Below are positions 1-5,775 of a stretch of 6,395 nt of DNA, one piece after another. The position numbers and the translations under genes were made by a program. Position 1 is the stretch's first letter; every line of letters starts with the position of its first letter. Source of the stretch: Pseudomonadota bacterium (GTDB taxonomy: Bacteria > Pseudomonadota > Alphaproteobacteria > Rhizobiales > Hyphomicrobiaceae); assembly GCA_021813195.1 (NCBI GenBank), contig JAKALI010000248.1, positions 1 to 6,395 of the forward strand, given 5' to 3'. The notes below the pieces were generated by a model that was not told where the DNA came from, searched no databases, and was given only the letters and a program-made list of their open reading frames with translations.

Positions 1-2
1 AA

Positions 3-776
3 GAGGCTGGCGACAACAGGGAAGCAAATCGTGAAGCTAAGGAAATCGCTGAAGTGGCGAGTATTGAGACAAAATTTGACACACCAAAACCCGAGAAACT
101 TCTAAAGCTTATTCTTGAGATTGCCACTATCCCTGGGGACCTTGTCTTAGATTCCTTCGCTGGTTCCGGCACGACCGGTGCGGTCGCCCACAAGATGGGC
201 CGCCGCTGGATCATGGTGGAGCTGGGTGAGCACTGCCAGACGCACATCATTCCGCGGCTCAAAAAAGTTATCGACGGCGAGGACAAGGGCGGTATCACCG
301 AGGCCGTGGGCTGGAAAGGCGGCGGTGGTTTCCGCTACTACCGCATCGCACCCTCGCTGCTGGAAAAGGACAAGTGGGGCAACTGGGTGATCCACCGTGA
401 CTACAACGCCGCGATGCTGGCCGAGGCGCTGTGCAAGCTCGAAGGCTTCAGCTACGCGCCGTCCGATGCGGTGTACTGGCAGCACGGCCATTCCACCGAG
501 CGCGACTTCATCTACGTCACCACCACCACGCTGAACCATGAGCAGCTGCAGCAGCTGTCCGACGAGGTCGGGTCGGAGCGCTCGCTGCTGGTGCTGTGCC
601 CCGCCTTTCGCGGCAAGGGCGAGTACCCCAACCTCACGGTGAAGAAGATTCCCAAGCAAGTGCTGTCGCGCTGCGAATGGGGCCACGACGACTACAGCCT
701 GAGGGTGGAGAACCTGCCGCAAAAGCCGCCGGAGCCGGGGCAGCAGGCTCTGTTTGACGACGGGGAGGGGAAATAA
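3..776 (+). CDS. mod: Type III restriction-modification methyltransferase Mod (C-terminal part, 5' end outside window)
   Basis: This is the site-specific DNA methyltransferase subunit of a Type III R-M system, which transfers a methyl group from S-adenosylmethionine, normally to adenine N6, and supplies target recognition to the Mod-Res complex. The frame is open to the left edge, so the GTG at 54 is internal and not the start. Visible in order are a motif X-like segment (FDTPKPEKLL, 75-104) and the SAM-binding motif I, DSFAGSGTT (150-176). About 190 residues of Type III Mod C-terminal tail follow. Motif I near the C-terminus is the beta-class order, so the catalytic DPPY motif and the target recognition domain lie outside the window. 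G/C at codon third positions rises abruptly at motif I (see findings). The TAA stop at 774-776 is one base before the next ATG. The family call is confident from motif I plus the complete res downstream. Confidence 0.92.
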   Translation, partial: EAGDNREANREAKEIAEVASIETKFDTPKPEKLLKLILEIATIPGDLVLDSFAGSGTTGAVAHKMGRRWIMVELGEHCQTHIIPRLKKVIDGEDKGGITEAVGWKGGGGFRYYRIAPSLLEKDKWGNWVIHRDYNAAMLAEALCKLEGFSYAPSDAVYWQHGHSTERDFIYVTTTTLNHEQLQQLSDEVGSERSLLVLCPAFRGKGEYPNLTVKKIPKQVLSRCEWGHDDYSLRVENLPQKPPEPGQQALFDDGEGK

Positions 777-777
777 C

Positions 778-996
778 ATGGTAAGCAAGCCGAAGAAGGC
801 GGCGGCCGGTGTGCCTCATATCGGAGCGACGAATTCGAACGCGGCGCGTGCGGAATTGCCACGATCCCGGCTGTTGGACGCAAATTCCGAGACAGTGCGT
901 CGGAAATTGGTCGGTTCGGCTGACGCGCTGCCAATTCAACACGCGGTGCGTGACAAATCCTGGCGTCTCGCACGAATGAGTTACCTTGTGAAGTGA
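778..996 (+). CDS. Small hypothetical protein, 72 aa, with weak 17-residue periodicity
   Basis: I do not recognise this product. The ATG at 778 lies one base after the mod stop and is preceded by a purine-rich GGGGAGGGG tract, a plausible ribosome binding site. The TGA at 994-996 overlaps a GTG (993) in the frame of the next gene. The protein is basic, begins MVSKPKKAAAG, and has no membrane segment or known motif that I can see. Residues 19-35, 36-52 and 53-69 align as three weak 17-residue units. The first two begin NS, and Arg24, Arg41 and Arg58 fall at the same place in each; this mirrors a diverged 51-bp DNA repeat. Codon bias is weaker than in the flanking genes, so it may be a truncated relic of an older gene, a leader peptide, or non-coding regulatory DNA that happens to be open. 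I treat translation as possible, not shown. Confidence 0.4.
   Translation: MVSKPKKAAAGVPHIGATNSNAARAELPRSRLLDANSETVRRKLVGSADALPIQHAVRDKSWRLARMSYLVK
832..958. repeat. Three dyad-symmetric elements at exact 51-bp centre spacing
   Basis: Three imperfect repeats each begin AATTC (832, 883, 933) and each carries an inverted repeat. Unit 1 has ACGC-GGC-GCGT (839-849) inside AATTC/GAATT (832-836/853-857). Unit 2 has TTCCGA/TCGGAA (885-890/900-905). Unit 3 has CACGC-GGT-GCGTG (940-952). The centres are 844, 895 and 946. Units 1 and 3 share 11 of 12 bases (839-850 and 941-952), offset by 102 bp. The stretch lies between mod and the AlbA_2/wHTH gene. It could be an operator array, structured mRNA or a diverged minisatellite. 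Confidence 0.5.
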
Positions 997-999
997 CTC
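978..999 (+). promoter_or_regulatory. Candidate mRNA hairpin just upstream of the AlbA_2/wHTH gene start
   Basis: GAGTTAC (978-984) can pair with GTGACTC (993-999), seven pairs including one G-U, around an 8-nt loop. The right arm contains the alternative GTG start (993), the stop of the small ORF (994-996) and the weak AAGTGA ribosome-binding-like sequence (991-996) of the ATG at 1002. Folding would mask that site, and a ribosome finishing the small ORF would open it. That would be translational coupling, which is inferred only from the pairing. Confidence 0.3.
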
Positions 1000-1001
1000 C
1001 T

Positions 1002-2699
1002 ATGGATGCACCCACACTAAGAGCGCATATCGCCGCCGGCGAATCTCTCACCCTTGAGTTCAAGGGTGAGGAGCGCAAGCCGCTGAACGATCGCGACCTG
1101 GTGGAGGCCGTGGTCTGTTTCGCCAACGCCGAGGGTGGCGTGCTGCTAGTGGGAGTGGAGGATGACCGGCGAGTGACCGGCGCACGGCCCCGGCATGGCC
1201 GAAAAACCGATCTCGCCAAGTTGCAGGCGCTGATCCGAAGCCGCACTGTTCCGGGTATGGAGGTATCCGTTGCATCGGTCGCGACGCCGCAGGGCGAGGT
1301 GTTGTGCTTGTCAGTGCCGCGTTCGGCGACAGTGGTGGCGACATCGGACGGCGTATGCCTGCGCCGGGTCGTGGCGGGCCATGGCCCAGAGTGCTTGCCC
1401 TATTACCCGCACCAGCACGCAGGACGAGGCACTGCCTTGGGCGTCGAAGACTTCTCCGCCCAGCTTTGCCGCGAAGCCGGTTGGCGCGCACTGGACCCGC
1501 TGCAATTCGAGCGGGCGCGCCAGCTCATCGCCGCGCTGCGCGGCGATGCCGCCCTCCTGGAGCTAGACGACCGGGAGATGGCCAAGGCCTTGCGTGTGGT
1601 GGAAACCGACGCAGGAGAGCTGGTGCCCAACATGGCCGGCCTGTTGCTGTTTGGGCGCGAAGCGGAAATTGAGAAGCACCTGCCGACGCATGAGGCTGCA
1701 TTCCAGGTGCTGGCGGCTGATGCCGATGTGCGCGTCAATGACTTCTTCCGCCAGCCGCTGCTTGAACTTGCCGAGCTGTTGCTGGCCCGCTTCGATGCGC
1801 GTGCGCAAGAGCGCGAGGTTCAGGTAGGGCTGATCCGGGTACCGGTACCGGACTACGCACGTAATGCGTTTCGCGAAGCCTTACTCAATGCGCTGTTTCA
1901 TCGCGACTATCGCCGGATGGGAACAGTCTACGTCCAGTGGCATCCGGATCGACTGGAGTTCAGCAGTCCCGGCGGATTCCCGGAAGGGGTGACGCCGGCG
2001 AACCTTTTGGTGCACGAGCCCTTGCCCCGCAATCCGCGACTATACGGCGCGGCCAAGCGAATTGGGCTGGTGGAGCAGACCGGGCGCGGTGTGGACAAGG
2101 TTTACTTGGGACAATTGCGTTACGGCCGGCCTGCCCCCGACTATTCTCGCTCCGACGCCACAGGGGTGCGGCTGACGCTGCGGGGCGGACAGGAATCGCT
2201 TCAGTTTGCCTCCTTCGTATTTGAGCGCGAACGCCAACGGGGGCCGATGACGGTGGAGCAGATGATAGTGCTCAACCGTCTGTTCCACGACCGCCGCGTG
2301 ACCACTGAGCAAGTAGCCATTGAAATCCAACGTACCCTGAATGAGGCGCGCGCCCTGTTGGAAAGATTGGTTGAAGAGGGCTTGGTGGAGGCGCGGGGCG
2401 AGAAAAGAGGACGGGTGTACCACTTGGCCGCGAGCTTTTACAACACGGTCGGTCGGCCGGAAGCGTACGTGCATGTCCATGGGGTGGAACCGCTACGCCA
2501 GGAAGCCCTCGTGGAGGAATATGTGCGCGCCCACGGAAGCATCCGCCGCGCAAAGGCCGCTGAGCTTTGTGGGCTTTCCGAGCGCCAGGCCACGCTGCTG
2601 CTCGGAAAGATGGTGGGTAAAAACAAACTGGTGGCACATGGGGAAAGAAAAGCAAGAATTTATACGCTCCCAGGATCCGCTATAGCCAAGCCCTTATGA
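1002..2699 (+). CDS. AlbA_2 (Schlafen-like) / GHKL ATPase / winged-helix protein between mod and res
   Basis: This is a putative DNA-binding ATPase of the family often annotated 'ATP-binding' or 'RecG-like transcriptional regulator'. I start at ATG 1002 (565 aa) because AAGTGA lies shortly upstream; GTG 993, overlapping the previous stop as GTGA, would add three residues. An AlbA_2 domain spans about 8-130, with EFK at 19-21 and the ANAEGGVLLVGVEDD strand-turn. A HATPase_c_4 domain spans about 270-395: the REALLNALFHRDY box (E292, N296, H300-D302), SPGGF 322-326 and GRG 361-363. The first winged helix is about 418-479 and a second about 495-560, ending shortly before the TGA. There is no signal peptide or membrane segment, so it is probably cytoplasmic. 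It is not a core Type III subunit; its place between mod and res suggests regulation of the operon or an accessory defence role, which is inference. A perfect inverted repeat covers codons 16-23. Confidence 0.88.
   Translation: MDAPTLRAHIAAGESLTLEFKGEERKPLNDRDLVEAVVCFANAEGGVLLVGVEDDRRVTGARPRHGRKTDLAKLQALIRSRTVPGMEVSVASVATPQGEVLCLSVPRSATVVATSDGVCLRRVVAGHGPECLPYYPHQHAGRGTALGVEDFSAQLCREAGWRALDPLQFERARQLIAALRGDAALLELDDREMAKALRVVETDAGELVPNMAGLLLFGREAEIEKHLPTHEAAFQVLAADADVRVNDFFRQPLLELAELLLARFDARAQEREVQVGLIRVPVPDYARNAFREALLNALFHRDYRRMGTVYVQWHPDRLEFSSPGGFPEGVTPANLLVHEPLPRNPRLYGAAKRIGLVEQTGRGVDKVYLGQLRYGRPAPDYSRSDATGVRLTLRGGQESLQFASFVFERERQRGPMTVEQMIVLNRLFHDRRVTTEQVAIEIQRTLNEARALLERLVEEGLVEARGEKRGRVYHLAASFYNTVGRPEAYVHVHGVEPLRQEALVEEYVRAHGSIRRAKAAELCGLSERQATLLLGKMVGKNKLVAHGERKARIYTLPGSAIAKPL
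1047..1070. repeat. Perfect 11+11 bp inverted repeat (2-bp centre) within the AlbA_2 gene
   Basis: CTCACCCTTGA (1047-1057) is followed by GT and then its exact reverse complement TCAAGGGTGAG (1060-1070). The dyad coincides exactly with eight codons, LTLEFKGE, the conserved EFK segment of the AlbA_2 domain, beginning 46 nt into the gene. It could be an operator for a dimeric regulator (possibly the encoded winged-helix protein) or an early mRNA hairpin that slows translation. The symmetry is certain; the function is a guess. Confidence 0.45.
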
Positions 2700-2730
2700 C
2701 CGTTTATGGACATTTATGGACATTTATGGA
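2691..2730 (+). repeat. 10-bp tandem repeat, three units plus a degenerate fourth
   Basis: Units are CGTTTATGGA (2701-2710), CATTTATGGA (2711-2720) and CATTTATGGA (2721-2730). CCCTTATGAC (2691-2700), which contains the stop of the upstream gene, resembles a degraded first unit. The array is AT-rich against its surroundings and fills much of the gap before res. Because 10 is not a multiple of 3, the three full units place ATGs at 2706, 2716 and 2726, one in each frame. Confidence 0.85.
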
Positions 2731-2743
2731 CGTACCGCAGGTT

Positions 2744-2749
2744 GGAAGG
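2744..2749 (+). promoter_or_regulatory. Ribosome binding site of res
   Basis: GGAAGG lies 7 nt before the ATG at 2757. An in-frame TGA at 2751-2753 excludes any upstream start, so this site fixes the res start. Confidence 0.75.
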
Positions 2750-2756
2750 CTGAGCG

Positions 2757-5450
2757 ATGAACCGCCACGTTAACGCCATCGCCGGCCGTCTCAGTCTGCG
2801 CCCGCCGCAGCGCCGGTCGCTGGAGATGCTGGACCGCATCACCGAGATTGCGCCGCCGCGAAAAGATACCGATGCTGCCGCATTGGAGGCCGCGCTCGAA
2901 ACGATACGCAGCGAGTTCCCGTCGGTCACGGACTTCGAGCGCGAGTTTCCTTCGCTGTGCTTTGCGCTCGCCACGGGGGTGGGCAAAACGCGGCTGATGG
3001 GCGCGTTCATCAGCTATCTGCATCTGGCGCACGGCATCAACAACTTTTTCGTGCTGGCGCCCAATCTGACGATCTACAACAAACTGATCGCCGACTTCAC
3101 GCCCAACACGGCGAAGTACGTGTTCAAGGGCATCGCCGAATTCGCGACCGATGCACCGGCCCTGATTACCGGCGACAACTACGAAGCCATGGCAGGCACG
3201 CTGTTCGATGTGCTGCTGCGCTGCAAGATCAACATTTTCAACATCTCGAAGATCAACTCCGAGGTGCGCGGCGGCAAATCGCCGCGCATCAAGCGCCTGT
3301 CGGAATACATCGGCGAGAGTTACTTCGACTATCTCGCCGGGCTGCCCGATCTGGTGTTGCTGATGGACGAATCGCATCGCTACCGCGCCAGCGCCGGGAT
3401 TAGGGCGATCAACGAACTCAAGCCCATCCTCGGCCTGGAGTTGACGGCAACGCCGTTCGTCGAGTCCGCGCGCGGCGCGGTGGCGTTCAGGAACGTGATT
3501 TACGACTATCCGCTCGGCACCGCCATGGCCGACGGATTCGTCAAGGAGCCGGCCGTCGTCACGCGCAAGAACTTCAACCCGGCCGGCATGTCGGCCGAGG
3601 AGATCGAGCGCCTGAAGCTGGAAGACGGCATCCGCCTGCACGAGAGCGTCAAGGTCGATCTCGAAACCTACGCGCGCGAGACCGAGAACCCCATCGTCAA
3701 GCCCTTCCTACTGGTGATCGCGCGCGACACCACGCATGCGAGCCAGTTGCTGCAATTGATTCAATCGGATGCTTTTTTCGAGGGACGCTACAAAGACAAG
3801 GTGATCCAGGTGGACTCCAGCCGCACCGGCGCCGAAGAGGAAGAGATGATCGAGCGTCTGCTGAAGGTGGAGCACACGGAGGAGCCGACCGAGATCGTCA
3901 TTCACGTCAACATGCTCAAAGAAGGCTGGGACGTGACCAACCTCTACACCATTGTGCCGCTGCGCGCAGCCAACGCGCGCATTTTGATCGAGCAGTCGAT
4001 CGGCCGCGGTCTGCGCCTGCCCTACGGCAAGCGCACCGGCGTGACGGCAGTGGACAGGCTCAATATCGTCGCCCACGACAGGTTCCAGGAGATCATCGAC
4101 GCAGCCCACCAGCCGGATTCCGCGATCCGCATGCAGGCCGTGGTGCTCGACCCCGATATGCTCGCGCAGAAGACCGGCACAGTGGTGTCGCAGTCGCAAC
4201 TTGCGACCAAGCTGGGACTGCAGCCCGCGCAGGTGACGAGCAGCACGACGATGGCCGGGAAAGACGTAGCGCCGCTGTTCGCCAAGCCGGAGGAGCAAAA
4301 GGTCGCGCAGATCGCCTATGAGGTGATCCGCAAGCTGGAGAATCAACCGCAGACTCTACCCACGGTAGAGCACCTGAAGCGGCCGGAAGTGCAGGCCGCT
4401 ATCGTCAAGGCGGTCGAGGAACAACGCCAGCCTGGTCAGTTGGAACTGGAAGGCATAGCGGAGAAACTGGACGTCGCGGCGGTGGTGGCCAAGACGGTGG
4501 CGCTGGTCATGCAGCAAACCATCGATATCCCTCGGATTCTGGTGGTGCCGAAGGGCGAAGTGAAGACGGGTTTCAAGTCATTCACGCTCAAGCTGGACGC
4601 GATGAAGTATCCGGCCGTCGACGAGGATCTGTGGGTCAAGTACCTGCGGACCGGCGGAACAGAAGTCGTTGCCCTCGGCCGTGGCGGCATCGATGAGGCG
4701 CGGCTGGAGGACTACGTGGTCAGCGGACTGGTCGATTTCAATGACGTTTCCTACGACGTACATGCCGATCTGCTCTATGACCTGGCGACGCAGACCGTAA
4801 GGCACCTCCAGACCTATTTGTCCGAGGACGACGCGCGCAAGGTATTGCGCTGCTACCAACGCGACATTGCGCGCTTTATCCACGCGCAGATGCAGGAGCA
4901 TTACTGGGAGGATGTGGCCGGCTATGAGGTGAAGATCAGCAAGGGCTTCACCGAACTCAAACCGAGCGCCTATACCTATTCCGTCCAAGAGCCGCCCGCC
5001 GACTATCGCGTGTCGCCGGCCGACAAGAGCAACATGGCGAAGTATCTGTTCGGCGGCTTCAGCCGCTGCCTGTATCCGGTGCAGAAGTTCGACTCGGATG
5101 CCGAGCGCAAGCTCGCGGCGATTCTGGAACGCGAAGCCATCAAGTGGTTCAAGCCCGCGAAGGGGCAGTTCCAGATTTTCTACCGTCAGGGCGCAGACCA
5201 CCTCGAGTATCAACCTGATTTCGTCGCCGAGACAGCCGACGCGATCTATATGCTCGAACCGAAGATGCGCAAGGAGATTGATGATCCGATCGTGCTGGCA
5301 AAGAAAAATGTCGCGGTGAACTGGTGTGCTAACGCATCACGCCACGCCGCGTCCTATCACGGCAAACCTTGGCGGTACGTACTCATTCCGCATGACGCCG
5401 TTGCGGAAAACATGACGCTCAGTGGTCTCGCGCAGCAATTCGGTGGCTGA
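2757..5450 (+). CDS. res: Type III restriction endonuclease subunit Res (SF2 helicase plus PD-(D/E)xK nuclease)
   Basis: This is the ATP-dependent restriction subunit, which with Mod hydrolyses ATP and cleaves DNA when unmodified sites are met. It has 897 residues, close to the usual Type III Res length, and appears intact. The helicase motifs are in order: Walker A ATGVGKT at 72-78 (Lys77), Walker B-type DESH at 204-207, TATP at 230-233, and motif VI EQSIGRGLR at 412-420 (arginine fingers R417/R420). The C-terminal nuclease shows PDF at 820-822 and EPK at 834-836, giving the D821...E834-x-K836 signature. EPK replaces the commoner ExK spacer residue but keeps both catalytic positions. The start is the ATG at 2757, seven bases after GGAAGG and just after an in-frame stop. 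It lies 57 nt after the AlbA_2/wHTH gene on the same strand, so it is probably cotranscribed. No frameshift or internal stop was seen. Confidence 0.96.
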   Translation: MNRHVNAIAGRLSLRPPQRRSLEMLDRITEIAPPRKDTDAAALEAALETIRSEFPSVTDFEREFPSLCFALATGVGKTRLMGAFISYLHLAHGINNFFVLAPNLTIYNKLIADFTPNTAKYVFKGIAEFATDAPALITGDNYEAMAGTLFDVLLRCKINIFNISKINSEVRGGKSPRIKRLSEYIGESYFDYLAGLPDLVLLMDESHRYRASAGIRAINELKPILGLELTATPFVESARGAVAFRNVIYDYPLGTAMADGFVKEPAVVTRKNFNPAGMSAEEIERLKLEDGIRLHESVKVDLETYARETENPIVKPFLLVIARDTTHASQLLQLIQSDAFFEGRYKDKVIQVDSSRTGAEEEEMIERLLKVEHTEEPTEIVIHVNMLKEGWDVTNLYTIVPLRAANARILIEQSIGRGLRLPYGKRTGVTAVDRLNIVAHDRFQEIIDAAHQPDSAIRMQAVVLDPDMLAQKTGTVVSQSQLATKLGLQPAQVTSSTTMAGKDVAPLFAKPEEQKVAQIAYEVIRKLENQPQTLPTVEHLKRPEVQAAIVKAVEEQRQPGQLELEGIAEKLDVAAVVAKTVALVMQQTIDIPRILVVPKGEVKTGFKSFTLKLDAMKYPAVDEDLWVKYLRTGGTEVVALGRGGIDEARLEDYVVSGLVDFNDVSYDVHADLLYDLATQTVRHLQTYLSEDDARKVLRCYQRDIARFIHAQMQEHYWEDVAGYEVKISKGFTELKPSAYTYSVQEPPADYRVSPADKSNMAKYLFGGFSRCLYPVQKFDSDAERKLAAILEREAIKWFKPAKGQFQIFYRQGADHLEYQPDFVAETADAIYMLEPKMRKEIDDPIVLAKKNVAVNWCANASRHAASYHGKPWRYVLIPHDAVAENMTLSGLAQQFGG

Positions 5451-5500
5451 GGGCGACCTAATAGGGGGCTAAAAAGTGGGCGGAAAGCTAATGTCGATGG

Positions 5501-5539
5501 TTAGGACTGGGCAAGACGGGTGATACCGTCACTTCCTAA
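5501..5539 (+). terminator. Two-tier stem-loop after res, possible terminator
   Basis: The outer stem is TTAGGA (5501-5506) with TCCTAA (5534-5539). The inner stem is GACGG (5515-5519) with CCGTC (5526-5530) around a 6-nt loop. It lies about 50 nt after the res stop. There is no clear T-tract, only TAATTT a few bases later, so intrinsic termination is uncertain and it could be another structured element. Confidence 0.3.
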
Positions 5540-5581
5540 GCCCTAATTTGGGGAAAACCAAGAAAAACCAAACTGCTGTCG

Positions 5582-5599
5582 CTTCCCCATATCGGGGAG
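5582..5599 (-). terminator. Weak hairpin downstream of tRNA-Ala, possible terminator
   Basis: On the minus strand TCCCC-GATAT-GGGGA forms a five-pair stem, extendable past a bulge by one C-G pair. A TTTTT run (5563-5567) follows, about 14 nt further on. The order hairpin then T-run suits termination of the tRNA transcript, but the gap is longer than in a standard intrinsic terminator. Confidence 0.25.
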
Positions 5600-5627
5600 T
5601 ATCGACCTCAATATTTGAACAAGGAAT

Positions 5628-5703
<76 letters not shown>

Positions 5704-5715
5704 ACGAAGGTGCGG

Positions 5716-5744
5716 ATTTTAGCCCTATTCCGGCCCGGCGACAA
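5716..5744 (-). promoter_or_regulatory. Promoter of tRNA-Ala
   Basis: On the minus strand, TTGTCG (5744-5739) is followed by a 17-bp spacer and TAAAAT (5721-5716), five of six bases of the sigma-70 -10 consensus. The discriminator CCGCACC after the -10 is GC-rich, as in stable-RNA promoters under stringent control. The predicted leader before the mature tRNA 5' end (5703) is only a few bases. Confidence 0.65.
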
Positions 5745-5775
5745 TGTGCCGATTGTTGCCATGTGCCGGTTGTTG
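5741..5775. repeat. Direct repeat and overlapping dyad between divergent promoters
   Basis: ATGTGCCGATTGTTG (5744-5758) recurs as ATGTGCCGGTTGTTG (5761-5775), 14 of 15 bases identical with a 17-bp offset. The first copy overlaps an inverted repeat ACAAT-GTGCCG-ATTGT (5741-5756) that covers part of the tRNA -35 hexamer. The second ends in the -35 region of the sapC promoter. The placement suggests a binding site for a regulator acting on either or both promoters. Confidence 0.5.

Larger units (their letters stand above)
5451..5627. other. Non-coding stretch between res and tRNA-Ala, rich in short repeats
   Basis: No credible gene is present. It holds CTAAT-type words in several places, a two-tier stem-loop (5501-5539), two 8-bp AAAACCAA copies with 10-bp spacing (5554-5561, 5564-5571), TATCG twice at 10-bp spacing (5590, 5600), and an inverted repeat TGGGGAA/TTCCCCA (5549-5555/5583-5589). 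It abuts the tRNA 3' end, where an integration junction would be expected if the R-M genes arrived by tRNA-targeted insertion. Confidence 0.5.

Noticed and set aside
54..776. GTG at 54 as the start of a short complete methyltransferase
   Set aside because: The frame is open upstream to the window edge, and a beta-class Mod needs its N-terminal catalytic DPPY part, so 54 is an internal codon.
147..788. 213-codon open frame on the minus strand opposite mod
   Set aside because: Mirror frame of a GC-rich coding region. The plus strand carries motif I and family sequence, while the minus translation is low-complexity and rich in Leu, Arg and Val.
810..1001. Dedicated sigma-70 promoter for the AlbA_2 gene
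   Set aside because: No -35/-10 pair with acceptable spacing was found. TTGGAC and similar hexamers lack a matching -10.
692..1246. 184-codon minus-strand frame spanning the mod end to the AlbA_2 gene start
   Set aside because: It crosses two plus-strand genes and the dyad region, is Ser/Arg-rich, and shows no family features.
1838..1849. 12-bp perfect palindrome GGTACCGGTACC
   Set aside because: It is two adjacent copies of GGTACC encoding a Val-Pro-Val-Pro stretch in the AlbA_2 protein. The simple codon repeat explains it, and there is no promoter context.
2691..2730. CRISPR array reading of the 10-bp repeats
   Set aside because: Units are 10 bp, contiguous and without spacers, so this is a simple tandem repeat.
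2724..3641. 305-codon open frame on the minus strand opposite the res helicase domain
   Set aside because: It overlaps the Walker A and DESH region of res in antisense, has no recognisable motif or good ribosome binding site, and is explained by G/C-biased third positions.
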